A stretch of 64,000 nt of DNA from DATBLE01 sp036555585 (GTDB lineage: Bacteria > Actinomycetota > Thermoleophilia > Gaiellales > Gaiellaceae). A program made the position numbers and the translations under genes. This document shows, in pieces, positions 53,853 to 63,080 of the stretch. The DNA lies in NCBI GenBank assembly GCA_036555585.1, contig DATBLE010000047.1, forward strand, positions 1 to 64,000, written 5' to 3'. The notes beneath the pieces are model-generated. The model worked only from the letters and a program-made list of their open reading frames with translations, searched no databases and was not told the origin of the DNA. The first letter of the stretch is position 1. The number at the start of each line of letters is the position of its first letter.

Positions 53853-56800
53853 GTGGCACGGCAGGGCGATCCCGGCGGCTCGACTGCTCTCCCCGGCGAG
53901 ACGGCGCTCGACGGCGCGCTCCGCGGCGCGCTCCTGCCCGCGCATCGCTACTTCCGCCGCGGCCCCGTGTCGGACGAGGGCTGGAGCCAGCTCGTGGCGA
54001 AGGGCCGCCGGTCGGAGTCGTTCTACCGGGAGCGTTGGCAGCACGACCGGGTCGTCCGCTCGACGCACGGCGTCAACTGCACCGGCTCGTGCTCGTGGAA
54101 CGTGTACGTCAAGGACGGGATCATCACCTGGGAGACCCAGGCGGTCGACTACCCGTCGACGGGTCCCGAGATGCCGGAGTACGAGCCGCGCGGCTGCCCG
54201 CGCGGCGCGTCGTTCTCCTGGTACACCTACTCGCCGCTCCGGCTGCGCTATCCGTACGTCCGCGGCTCGCTGCTCGAGCGGTTCCTGGAGGCACGCGACC
54301 GGCTCGGCGACCCGGTGGAGGCGTGGGCGTCGATCGTCGACGACCCGGAGGCGAGGCGACTGTACCAGTCCCATCGCGGCAAGGGCGGCTTCGTGCGCGC
54401 GAGCTGGCAGGACGCGGTCGAGCTGATCGCCGCGGCGCACGTCCACACGATCACGCGCTACGGCCCTGACCGGGTCGCGGGGTTCACGCCGATCCCGGCG
54501 ATGTCGATGGCCTCGTACGCGTCCGGCACGCGGTTCCTCGCGCTGATCGGCGGCGTGATCCTCTCCTTCTACGACTGGTACGCGGACCTGCCGCCCGCGT
54601 CGCCGCAGAGCTTCGGCGACCAGACGGACGTGCCCGAGTCGGGCGACTGGTGGAACGCCGGCTACCTGATCGTCTGGGGGACGAACCTGCCGACCACGCG
54701 GACGCCCGACGCGCACTTCATGGTCGAGGCCAGGTACCGCGGCCAGAAGGTGGTGGTCGTCTCCCCCGACTTCGCCGAGCACGTCAAGTTCGCCGACCAG
54801 TGGCTGCCGGCACAGCCGGGCACGGACGCGGCGCTCGCCCTCGCGATGGGCCACGTGATCCTCAGGGAGTGCTACGTCGAGCGGCAGGTGCCCTACTTCG
54901 AGGATTACGCGAGCCGGTTCACCGACCTGCCGCTGCTCGTGACGCTGCGCGAGCGCGACGGTGCCCACGTCCCCGACCGGTTCCTACGCGCCTCCGACCT
55001 CGGCTCGGACGAGGAGCTGCCCGAGTGGAAGCCCGTCGTCTGGGACTCGGCCGCCGGCGCGCCGGCGGTCCCGGCGGGATCGGTCGGACACCGCTACGCG
55101 GAGGGCGACGCGGGCCGGTGGAACCTGGGGCTCGGCGCGCTCGAGCCCGCGCTGACGCTGCTGGGCCCCGGGCGCCCCGTCGAGGTCGAGCTGCCGCGCT
55201 TCGACGTCGGCGCCACCGAGGGCGGCTCCTCGATGCGGCGCGGCGTGCCCGCGCTGGAGATCGAGGGGCGGCTCGTGACCACCGTCTTCGACCTGCTGCT
55301 GGCGCAGTACGGCGTCGGGCGCGACGGCCTGCCGGGCGAGTGGCCGGCGGGCTACGACGATCCGCAGCCGTGCACGCCCGCGTGGCAGGAGGAGCTGACC
55401 TCGGTGGACCGGCACGACTGCGCACGCGTCGCGCGCGAGTTCGCCCGCAACGCGGAGGTGACGCGCGGGCGGTCGATGATCGCGATGGGCGCCGGCACCA
55501 ACCACTGGTTCCACTCCGATCAGGTGTACCGCTCCTTCCTCGCGCTGGTGCAGCTCTGCGGCTGCGAGGGCGTGAACGGCGGCGGCTGGGCGCACTACGT
55601 CGGGCAGGAGAAGGTGCGGCCGCTGACCGGCTGGCAGACGGTGGCGTTCGCGCTCGACTGGGTGCGGCCGCCGCGCCACCAGGCGGGCACGCCGTTCTTC
55701 TACCTCGCCACCGACCAGTGGCGCTACGAAGGCTTCGGGCCGGCCGAGCTGGCCTCGCCGCTCGGCCGCGGCCTGTTCGAGGGCCGGTCGCTGGCCGACC
55801 TGAACGCGCTGGCCGCCCGGCTCGGGTGGCTCCCCTCGTTCCCGAGCTTCGACCGCTCGACGCTCGAGCTCTGCGCCGAGGCCGACCAGGCCGACGCCGA
55901 GCCGGCCGACCACGTCGCGCGCGAGCTGCGCGAGGGCCGCCTGCGCTTCGCCTGCGAGGACCCCGACGCGCCGGAGAACTGGCCTCGCGTCCTGACCGTC
56001 TGGCGCTCGAACCTGCTCGGCTCCTCGGCGAAGGGCCACGAGTACTTCCTCAGGCACCTGCTCGGGACGACGGAGCCGGCGGTGCGCGCGGAGGAGTCGC
56101 CGCCGGAGCTGCGGCCGGCCGAGGTCGCGTGGCACGAGCAGGCACCCGAGGGGAAGCTCGACCTGCTGACCACGATCGACTTCCGGATGACGTCGAACGC
56201 GCTCTTCTCGGACGTCGTCCTGCCGGCGGCGACGTGGTACGAGAAGGTCGACCTCTCCTCGACCGACCTGCACCCGTTCGTGCACACCTTCAACGCGGCG
56301 ATCCCGCCGCCCTGGGAGGCGAAGCCGGACTGGGACGCGTTCGCGCTCGTCGCGCAGCGCTTCTCGGAGCTCGCCGAGACCCATCTGGGCGTGCGGCGCG
56401 ACCTGGTGGCGGCCCCGCTCCAGCACGACACCCCGGACGAGGTGGCGCAGCCGTTCGGCGAGGTGCGCGACTGGCGGGCCGGCGAGTGCGAGCCGGTGCC
56501 CGGGAAGACGATGCCGAAGCTGGTCGTCGTCGAGCGCGACTATCCGGCGACGGCCGCGAAGCTGCACGCGCTCGGCCCGCTGCTGGAGACGCTCGGCAGC
56601 GCGACGAAGGGCGCGTCCTGGAAGCCGCTCGAGGAGATCGAGTGGCTGCGGGCGCGCAACGGCGCCGTCGCCGGCGGCCCCGCCGACGGCCGGCCCTCGC
56701 TGGCGCGCGTCGAGGACGCGTGCGAGGCGATCCTCGCGCTCTCCGGCACGACGAACGGGCGGCTCGCGGTCGAGGGGTTCCGCTCGCTCGAGCAGCGCAC

Positions 56801-57566
56801 GGGCGTGCCGCTCACCGACCTCGCCGGGTCGCGCGCCGGCGACCGGATCACGCTCGAGGAGGCGCAGGTGCAACCGCGAACGGTGATCACCTCGCCCGAG
56901 TGGTCGGGGATCGAGGCGCACGGGCGCCGCTACGCGCCGTTCACGATGAACGTCGAGCGCGAGAAGCCCTGGCACACGCTCTCGGGCCGGCAGCACCTCT
57001 ACCTCGACCATGCCTGGCTGCTCGAGCTCGGGGAGGCGCTGCCGGTCTACCGGCCGCCGCTCGCCTACCGGCGCCACTTCGGCGACCAGGGGGTCGGGGG
57101 CGACGCGGTGGAGGTGACGCTGCGCTACCTCACCCCCCACTCGAAGTGGTCGATCCACTCCGAGTACCAGGACAACCTGCACATGCTGACGCTCTTCCGC
57201 GGCGGCAAGTCGCTCTGGATCAGCCGCGAGGACGCCGAAGCGCTCGGGATCTCGGACGACGACTGGGTCGAGGCCGTGAACCGCAACGGCGTGATCGCCT
57301 GCCGCGCCGCGGTCACGCACCGGCTGCCGCAGGGCACCTGCATGATGTACCACTCGAAGGACCGGCACCTGAACGTGCCGCGAACCGAGACGACGGGCAG
57401 GCGCGGCGGGACGGACAACTCGCTGACGCGGATCGTGTTCAAGCCGTCGCACCTCGTCGGCGGCTACGCGCAGCTCTCCTACGCCTTCAACTACTACGGC
57501 CCGACGGGCTCGCAGCGCGACGAGGTCACCGTCCTCCGCCGCCGCTCCCAGGAGGTCGACTTCTAG
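53853..57566 (+). CDS. narG: Respiratory nitrate reductase alpha subunit
   Basis: 1237 aa, from the GTG at 53853, whose AGGAGG lies directly adjacent (tight spacing, so a downstream start is possible). Molybdopterin enzyme that reduces nitrate to nitrite. FS0 cluster ligands: His72, Cys76, Cys80 and Cys115 (THGVNCTGSC; RGCPRG). Mo ligand Asp241 in SFYDWYADLPPASP. TDVPESGDWWNAGYLIVWG and the late YLTPHSKWSIHSEYQDN are family-typical. Cytoplasmic face of the membrane complex. First gene of narGHJI. Confidence 0.96.
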   Translation: MARQGDPGGSTALPGETALDGALRGALLPAHRYFRRGPVSDEGWSQLVAKGRRSESFYRERWQHDRVVRSTHGVNCTGSCSWNVYVKDGIITWETQAVDYPSTGPEMPEYEPRGCPRGASFSWYTYSPLRLRYPYVRGSLLERFLEARDRLGDPVEAWASIVDDPEARRLYQSHRGKGGFVRASWQDAVELIAAAHVHTITRYGPDRVAGFTPIPAMSMASYASGTRFLALIGGVILSFYDWYADLPPASPQSFGDQTDVPESGDWWNAGYLIVWGTNLPTTRTPDAHFMVEARYRGQKVVVVSPDFAEHVKFADQWLPAQPGTDAALALAMGHVILRECYVERQVPYFEDYASRFTDLPLLVTLRERDGAHVPDRFLRASDLGSDEELPEWKPVVWDSAAGAPAVPAGSVGHRYAEGDAGRWNLGLGALEPALTLLGPGRPVEVELPRFDVGATEGGSSMRRGVPALEIEGRLVTTVFDLLLAQYGVGRDGLPGEWPAGYDDPQPCTPAWQEELTSVDRHDCARVAREFARNAEVTRGRSMIAMGAGTNHWFHSDQVYRSFLALVQLCGCEGVNGGGWAHYVGQEKVRPLTGWQTVAFALDWVRPPRHQAGTPFFYLATDQWRYEGFGPAELASPLGRGLFEGRSLADLNALAARLGWLPSFPSFDRSTLELCAEADQADAEPADHVARELREGRLRFACEDPDAPENWPRVLTVWRSNLLGSSAKGHEYFLRHLLGTTEPAVRAEESPPELRPAEVAWHEQAPEGKLDLLTTIDFRMTSNALFSDVVLPAATWYEKVDLSSTDLHPFVHTFNAAIPPPWEAKPDWDAFALVAQRFSELAETHLGVRRDLVAAPLQHDTPDEVAQPFGEVRDWRAGECEPVPGKTMPKLVVVERDYPATAAKLHALGPLLETLGSATKGASWKPLEEIEWLRARNGAVAGGPADGRPSLARVEDACEAILALSGTTNGRLAVEGFRSLEQRTGVPLTDLAGSRAGDRITLEEAQVQPRTVITSPEWSGIEAHGRRYAPFTMNVEREKPWHTLSGRQHLYLDHAWLLELGEALPVYRPPLAYRRHFGDQGVGGDAVEVTLRYLTPHSKWSIHSEYQDNLHMLTLFRGGKSLWISREDAEALGISDDDWVEAVNRNGVIACRAAVTHRLPQGTCMMYHSKDRHLNVPRTETTGRRGGTDNSLTRIVFKPSHLVGGYAQLSYAFNYYGPTGSQRDEVTVLRRRSQEVDF

Positions 57567-59096
57567 ATGAAGGTGCGGGCGCAGGTGGCGATGGTGATGA
57601 ACCTGGACAAGTGCATCGGCTGCCACACCTGCTCGGTCACCTGCAAGCAGGTGTGGACGAACCGGCCCGGCACCGAGTACGTCTGGTTCAACAACGTCGA
57701 GACGAAGCCGGGGCTCGGCTACCCGCGCCGCTGGGAGGACAACCGCGACTGGAAGGGCGGCTGGGAGCTCGACCGCAAGGGCCGGCTGCGGCTCAAGGGG
57801 GGCGGCCAGCTGCGGAAGCTGCTCACCATCTTCTGGAACCCCGACCTGCCCACGATCGACGACTACTACGAGCCCTGGACCTACGACTACGAGACGCTGA
57901 TCAACGCGCCGCTCCAGGATCACGATCCCGTGGCAACGCCGCGCTCGCAGCTGACCGGCGACCCGATCCGCGTCAGGACCGGGCCGAACTGGGACGACAA
58001 CCTCGCCGGCGCGCCCGAGCACGCCGTCCGCGACCCGCTCCTCGAAGGCATCGAGGAGAAGGTGCGGATGGAGTACGAGCAGGCGTTCATGTTCTACCTC
58101 CCGCGCATCTGCGAGCACTGCCTGAACCCGTCGTGCGTCGCGAGCTGCCCCTCGGGGGCGATGTACAAGCGGGAGGAGGACGGGGTCGTGCTCGTCGACC
58201 AGGACAAGTGCCGCGCCTGGCGCTTCTGCGTCTCAGGCTGCCCGTACAAGAAGGTCTACTTCAACCACCGGAGCGGCAAGGCGGAGAAGTGCACGTTCTG
58301 CTACCCGCGGATCGAGGCCGGTCAGCCGACGATCTGCTCGGAGACCTGCGTCGGGCGGCTGCGCTACCTCGGCCTCGTCCTCTACGACGCCGACCGGGTC
58401 GAGGAGGCAGCGTCGGTGCAGGACCCGAAGCACCTGCTCGAGTCGCAGCTCTCGCTCTTCCTCGATCCCCACGACCCCGAGGTGCAGGCGGCCGGCCGCG
58501 CCGAGGGGATCGCCGACGACTGGCTGGAGGCGGCCCGGCGCTCGCCGGTGTACAAGCTCGCGGTCGACTGGCGGATCGCGCTGCCGCTGCATCTCGAGTA
58601 CCGCACCCTGCCCATGGTGTGGTACGTGCCGCCGCTCTCGCCGATCGACGGCGCGCTGGCGACCGAGGGCTACGAGGGCGACCCCGACGACGTCTTCCCG
58701 GCGATCGAGCGGATGCGGATCCCGGTCGAGTACCTCGCCAACCTGCTCTCCGCCGGCGACCCCGACGTGATCCGGCGGGTCCTGCGCCGGCTGGCGGCGA
58801 TGCGCGGTGTCATGCGCGGGCTGCAGCTCGGGGGAGGGCCCGGCGAGGAGCTCGCCCGCTCCGTCGGGATGGACACCGCCGAGCTGGAGGCGATGTACCG
58901 GCTGCTCGCGATCGCGAAGTACGAGGACCGCTACGTGATCCCGAAGGCGCACGCCGAGCACGCGGCCCGGCTCGAGGCGCAGCAGGCCGGCTGCTCGGTG
59001 CCCGGTGGTCCCGGCGGCGGCTACGGCGAGGTCGGCTTCCCCACCTCGCGCACGCCGACGGGACGGCGGCTGAACGTGCTCGGGGGCGGCGGGTGA
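57567..59096 (+). CDS. narH: Respiratory nitrate reductase beta subunit
   Basis: 509 aa, immediately after the narG stop. Four iron-sulfur clusters: MNLDKCIGCHTCSVTCKQ; ICEHCLNPSCVASCPSG; KCRAWRFCVSGCPYKK (Trp in place of one Cys, giving the [3Fe-4S] centre); CTFCYPRIEAG..CSETCVG. It relays electrons from NarI haem to NarG. The stop overlaps narJ by 4 nt. Confidence 0.96.
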   Translation: MKVRAQVAMVMNLDKCIGCHTCSVTCKQVWTNRPGTEYVWFNNVETKPGLGYPRRWEDNRDWKGGWELDRKGRLRLKGGGQLRKLLTIFWNPDLPTIDDYYEPWTYDYETLINAPLQDHDPVATPRSQLTGDPIRVRTGPNWDDNLAGAPEHAVRDPLLEGIEEKVRMEYEQAFMFYLPRICEHCLNPSCVASCPSGAMYKREEDGVVLVDQDKCRAWRFCVSGCPYKKVYFNHRSGKAEKCTFCYPRIEAGQPTICSETCVGRLRYLGLVLYDADRVEEAASVQDPKHLLESQLSLFLDPHDPEVQAAGRAEGIADDWLEAARRSPVYKLAVDWRIALPLHLEYRTLPMVWYVPPLSPIDGALATEGYEGDPDDVFPAIERMRIPVEYLANLLSAGDPDVIRRVLRRLAAMRGVMRGLQLGGGPGEELARSVGMDTAELEAMYRLLAIAKYEDRYVIPKAHAEHAARLEAQQAGCSVPGGPGGGYGEVGFPTSRTPTGRRLNVLGGGG

Positions 59097-59698
59097 GACG
59101 GCGCTCCCGTCCACCCGACTACCGGCTGCTCTCGCTCGCGCTCGACTACCCGAGCGCGGAGATCGACGCCGTGCTCGCCGCCGCCGGCGAGCCCGACGCG
59201 GAGCTCGCCGCCCACTGGCGCTGGCGGCGGGAGACGCCGCTCGCCGAGCGCCGGCGACGGTACGTCGAGACCTTCGACCTCGACCGGCGCACCAGCCTGC
59301 ACCTGACCTACTACCTGTACGGCGACACGCGCAAGCGCGGCCTCGCCCTGCTCCGCCTGAAGCGGCTCTACGCCGCCGGCGGGCTGCCGCTCGACGCGGA
59401 CGAGCTGCCCGACTTCCTGCCCGTGCTGCTGGAGTTCGCCGCCCTCGCGCCGGACGGCTACGGCGAGACGCTGCTCGCCGAGCACCGGCTGGGGCTCGAG
59501 CTCCTCCGGCTTCGCCTCGACGAGCTCGACAGCCCGTGGGCCTGCCTGCTGGACCGGCTCTGCGCCTCGCTGCCGCGGCTCGGGCCGATCGAGCGCGACC
59601 GGCTCGCCCGGCTCCTGGTGGAGGGGCCGCCCAGCGAGCAGGTCGGCCTCGAGCCGTTCGCGCCGCCCGAGGTGATGCCGGCCGGAGCGCGCCGGTGA
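59093..59698 (+). CDS. narJ: Nitrate reductase assembly chaperone NarJ
   Basis: 201 aa from a GTG overlapping narH. All-helical TorD/NarJ fold: YRLLSLALDYPSAE, YVETFDLDRRTSLHLTYYLYGDTRKRG and DFLPVLLEFAALA are diagnostic. It holds NarG for cofactor insertion. The much longer open frame spanning narGHJ in another phase is not a gene. Confidence 0.94.
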   Translation: MRRRSRPPDYRLLSLALDYPSAEIDAVLAAAGEPDAELAAHWRWRRETPLAERRRRYVETFDLDRRTSLHLTYYLYGDTRKRGLALLRLKRLYAAGGLPLDADELPDFLPVLLEFAALAPDGYGETLLAEHRLGLELLRLRLDELDSPWACLLDRLCASLPRLGPIERDRLARLLVEGPPSEQVGLEPFAPPEVMPAGARR

Positions 59699-60396
59699 GC
59701 CCCGGCGAGGCGCTGGTCTGGGTCGGGCTGCCGTACGCCGCGCTCGCGATCTTCGCGGTCGGGCACGTCTGGCGCTACCGCAGGGACCAGCTCGGCTGGA
59801 CGAGCCGCTCGACGCAGCTGCTCGAGCGGCCGATGCTGGCGTGGGGCTCGAACCTGTTCCACTGGGGCGCGCTGGCCGCGATCGCGGGCCACTTCCTCGG
59901 CATCCTGGTGCCGAAGACGGTGACCGGCGCGATCGGCATCGACGAGCACGCCTACCACGTCCTCTCCGCCGTCGCGGGGTCGATCGCCGGGATCGTCTGC
60001 GCGGCCGGCCTGGTGATCCTCGCCTACCGCCGTGCGTCGGTCGCGCGCGTGCGCGTCACCACCTCGGCCGCCGACCTCGCCGTCTACGTGCTCCTCTTCC
60101 TCCTGATCGGGCTCGGGCTCTGGGAGACGGTGGTCGTGAACGCGTTCGGGAACGCCTACGACTACCGGGAGACCGTCGGCCCGTGGTTCCGCAGCATCTT
60201 CTACTTCCACCCGAAGGGGGAGCTGATGACCGACGCTCCCGTGGTCTACCAGGTGCATGCGGCCGCGGCGTTCCTGATCATCGCGCTCTGGCCGTTCAGC
60301 CGGCTCGTCCACGCCTGGTCGATCCCGTTCCAGTACCTCGGCCGGCCGTACATCCTCTACCGGCGCCGCTATCCGCAGCCGCGCGCGGCGAAGTAG
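59695..60396 (+). CDS. narI: Respiratory nitrate reductase gamma subunit (cytochrome b)
   Basis: 233 aa from a GTG overlapping narJ. Five TM helices; haem-b His ligands are placed in SNLFHWGALAAIAGHFLG and YQVHAAAAFLIIALW..RLVHAW. It takes electrons from quinol and passes them to NarH. It ends 2 bp before the convergent narK stop. Confidence 0.95.
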   Translation: MSPGEALVWVGLPYAALAIFAVGHVWRYRRDQLGWTSRSTQLLERPMLAWGSNLFHWGALAAIAGHFLGILVPKTVTGAIGIDEHAYHVLSAVAGSIAGIVCAAGLVILAYRRASVARVRVTTSAADLAVYVLLFLLIGLGLWETVVVNAFGNAYDYRETVGPWFRSIFYFHPKGELMTDAPVVYQVHAAAAFLIIALWPFSRLVHAWSIPFQYLGRPYILYRRRYPQPRAAK

Positions 60397-60398
60397 GC

Positions 60399-61607
60399 TC
60401 AGGCGCGCGCCTCGCCGGCGTGAGGGCCCAGCTCTCCCGGCGGCGCGCTGCGCAGGAGCCAGATCGCGAGCGCCAGGGACGCGGCCACGAAGACCAGCAG
60501 GCCGACGAAGCCGTACGTGTACGTCCCCTCCGCGTCCTTGACCAGGCCGACGAACACGGGCGGGAAGAAGCCTCCCAGCCCTCCTGCCGCGCCGACCACG
60601 CCGCCGGCGGCGCCCGCATCGTGGGGGAACTCGGCCGGCACGAGCTTGAAGACGGCGCCGTTGCCGGCTCCCAGGAAGCTGCCGAGCGACAGGCAGGCGA
60701 GCGTGACCGGCACGATCCGCGGCGCGGGGGCGATGGCCGCCAGCACGGCGGCGTCGATCGCCACGCCGGCGAAGGCGAGCACCAGCACGGCGTACGCGCC
60801 GAACCGGTCGGCGAGCCAGCCTCCGACCGGACGGGTGAGCGTGGCGGCGATCACGAACCCGGCGGCGCGCATGCTCGCCTCCACCTTGCTGTAGCCGAAC
60901 CAGTCCTGAAGCAGGGTCGGCAGGAGCAGGAACATCGCGACGAAGCCCCCGAAGGTGATGAAGTAGAAGAAGGCGAGCCGGTAGAGGCGCCAGCCGGACC
61001 GCAACACCGCGCCGTACCGCGCAGCCGGCGCCCGCCGTGGGGGGTTCCGCGCCAGCTGCAGGAAGAGCGCGGCTCCGACGAGCAGCGCGATCGCGGTCAC
61101 CCAGCCGAGCGTCGGCCGGCCGTAGCGGTCGACGAGCGGCGGCGCGCCGAAGAAGGCAATGGCCGTCCCGATGTTCCCGGCGCCGTACACGCCGAGGGCG
61201 AAGCCCTGCCGTTCCTTCTCGTACCAGCCGGCGACGAACGGAACGCCGACGGCGAACGACGCGCCGGCGACCCCGAGGAGGAAGCCGACGCCGATCAGCG
61301 CCCAGTACCCGTCGGCGTAGCCGAACAGCACGGCGGGCAGCGCCGAGAAGGCGAGCAGCGCCGAGAAGACGAGCCGGCCGCCGAAGCGGTCGGTGAGGAC
61401 GCCCATCGGGATCCGCAGGAGCGAGCCGAGGACGACCGGCACCGCGGTCAGGAGCAGCGCCTCGGTGTAGCTCAGGCCCAGGTCGTGCTTGAACGTCTTC
61501 GCGAACGGCGAGACCAGGCTCCACGCGGCGAAGCAGAGGGCGAAGGCGCCCGTCGCGAGGGCCAGGTTCCGGACGGCCCCGTGCACGGGCCCCGTCTGCT
61601 CGCTCAT
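60399..61607 (-). CDS. narK: Nitrate/nitrite transporter NarK (MFS)
   Basis: 402 aa from the ATG at 61605-61607; the longer upstream frame is rejected. Twelve TM helices of the NNP family: FAAWSLVSPFAKTFKHDLGLSY, GSLLRIPMGVLTDRFGGR, then GAGNGAVFKLVPAEFPHDAGAAGGVVGAAGGLGGFFPP. The nitrate signature motif and the early arginine are present. Encoded tail-to-tail with narI. Confidence 0.94.
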   Translation of the reverse strand: MSEQTGPVHGAVRNLALATGAFALCFAAWSLVSPFAKTFKHDLGLSYTEALLLTAVPVVLGSLLRIPMGVLTDRFGGRLVFSALLAFSALPAVLFGYADGYWALIGVGFLLGVAGASFAVGVPFVAGWYEKERQGFALGVYGAGNIGTAIAFFGAPPLVDRYGRPTLGWVTAIALLVGAALFLQLARNPPRRAPAARYGAVLRSGWRLYRLAFFYFITFGGFVAMFLLLPTLLQDWFGYSKVEASMRAAGFVIAATLTRPVGGWLADRFGAYAVLVLAFAGVAIDAAVLAAIAPAPRIVPVTLACLSLGSFLGAGNGAVFKLVPAEFPHDAGAAGGVVGAAGGLGGFFPPVFVGLVKDAEGTYTYGFVGLLVFVAASLALAIWLLRSAPPGELGPHAGEARA

Positions 61608-61672
61608 GCCGGGCAGCTTACGGAGCGGCTCGCGCCGGCGGCGTCGCTGCGCGACCACCTGAGGTCCGCCGC

Positions 61673-62152
61673 TCACGCCTGCGTGGAGGCGGCGACGCCC
61701 GGCTCGTCCTCCGCGCGGACGGCGCCGCCGCGGGCGACGAGGACGGGGCACGGCGAGCGGTGCACCACGCCCGTCGAGACGCTGCCGACGAGCAGCCGCT
61801 TGAGGGCGCCCCAGCCGTGGGCGCCCAGCACGACGAGGTCCGCGGCTTGCTCGTCCGCCGCGGCGCAGATCTCCTCGACCGGAGGTCCTTCGCGCACCTC
61901 GAGTGAGACGGGCAGGCCGGCGGCGGCGATCTCCTCGACGGCCGCCGTCCCGGCTTCCCGGGCGCGCGCGCATTCGATGTCTTCGAGCTCGGGGCCCGCC
62001 AGCAGCGGCGCGGCGCCGAAGGCGGAGACCGGGATCGACCACGCGGTGACGACGTGGATGCGCGCTCCGGTCGCCTGTGCGAGCTCGATGGCGGTCTTCG
62101 TCGCCTGCGCGGCCGAGGGCGAGCCGTCGGTTGCCAGTACGATCGTGTTCAT
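61673..62152 (-). CDS. Universal stress protein (UspA family)
   Basis: 159 aa. MNTIVLATDGSPSAAQATKTAIELAQATG at the start, then ADLVVLGAHGWGALKRLLVGSVSTGVVHRSPCPVLV. The ATP motif G-x-x-G-x9-G-S is intact. Lying next to narK, it is a plausible low-oxygen or nitrosative stress protein. Confidence 0.9.
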   Translation of the reverse strand: MNTIVLATDGSPSAAQATKTAIELAQATGARIHVVTAWSIPVSAFGAAPLLAGPELEDIECARAREAGTAAVEEIAAAGLPVSLEVREGPPVEEICAAADEQAADLVVLGAHGWGALKRLLVGSVSTGVVHRSPCPVLVARGGAVRAEDEPGVAASTQA

Positions 62153-62255
62153 CGAATCCGTCGACGTGAGCGTGCCCGACGGGCGAACGCGACGACATCG
62201 GCAGGGCGACGGATCGCGGCTGCGGCCTTCTACGGAGGCCGGGTGCCGAAGGGAG

Positions 62256-62711
62256 CTAGCCGGCCGGGCTGGTCGGCTCGACGGACGCGTTCGGCGGCAC
62301 GTGCTCCGCGTCGGCCGCTTCGCCTGCCGAGTAGTGTCGCGCCGCGGGCCAGGGCGCCAGGATCAGCAGGAGCATCGAGTCGACGAGCGCGCGCACGCTG
62401 TGCCGCTCGCCCGGATCGAAGGCGACGAGCGTGCCGGCGCCGCCCTCGGCGGTCTCGCCGGACGCGTCGATCGACACCCTCCCGTCGACCACCTGCAGGA
62501 TCGCCCGCTCACGCACCTCGTGGTCGCCCATGCGCTCGCCTTCGGCGAGCTCGACCACGATGGCGCGACACTCCGGCGTGCTGAACAGCACGCGTGGAAT
62601 CTGGCCCTCGCGTCTCGGCACGCGCGGGGCGTCGGGCCCGGGCTCGCGCGGCGTCTGCTTCTCGGTCGACGGCGGCAGCGACGTGAGATCCCAGCGTTCC
62701 ACGCCGCGCAC
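62256..62711 (-). CDS. Cupin-domain protein
   Basis: 151 aa. Core cupin at about residues 40-125: IVVELAEGERMGDHEVRERAILQVVDGRV (His and Glu) and TLVAFDPGERHSVRALVDS (His). Metal ligands partially kept. The N- and C-terminal ends are unstructured and Pro-rich. It follows DUF488 by one base. Confidence 0.8.
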   Translation of the reverse strand: MRGVERWDLTSLPPSTEKQTPREPGPDAPRVPRREGQIPRVLFSTPECRAIVVELAEGERMGDHEVRERAILQVVDGRVSIDASGETAEGGAGTLVAFDPGERHSVRALVDSMLLLILAPWPAARHYSAGEAADAEHVPPNASVEPTSPAG

Positions 62712-62712
62712 G

Positions 62713-63069
62713 CTACCGCTTCGAGCCGCGCTCCAGGGCCTCCGCGACGACGACCGCGTTGTTGTGCTCCTCGTCGCGTGCCGCGTACACGACCGTCACC
62801 GTGGACTCGCGTGCGCGCTCCCTCAGCTCGGCGAGGTGCTCGCTTCGGGCTTCGAGCTCTCGGAGATAGCGACCCCGGAACTCCGCGAAGCGCTCGGGCC
62901 GGTGGCCGAACCAGCGGCGCAGCTCGTCGCTCGGAGCGAGGTCCCGCGCCCACTCGTCGAGCTTCGCCCGCTCGCGGGACACGCCGCGCGGCCAGATGTG
63001 GTCGACGAGGACCCGGTAGCCGTCGTCGGCCGCCGCGGGCTGATATACGCGCTTCGCCCGAACGTCCAC
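62713..63069 (-). CDS. DUF488-family protein
   Basis: 118 aa: RVYQPAAADDGYRVLVDHIWPRGVSRERAKLDEWARDLAPSDELRRWFGHRPERFAEF is the family's conserved block in pieces, followed by a Rossmann-like end (TVTVVYAARDEEHNNAVVVAEAL). DUF488 proteins are small nucleotide-binding-like proteins of unknown role in many bacteria. Confidence 0.88.
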   Translation of the reverse strand: MDVRAKRVYQPAAADDGYRVLVDHIWPRGVSRERAKLDEWARDLAPSDELRRWFGHRPERFAEFRGRYLRELEARSEHLAELRERARESTVTVVYAARDEEHNNAVVVAEALERGSKR

Positions 63070-63080
63070 CCGACCTCAGC

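Noticed and set aside
54650..59698. A 1682-codon frame spanning narG to narJ
   Set aside because: Only the last 201 codons (NarJ) are real; the rest is narG/narH in the wrong phase.
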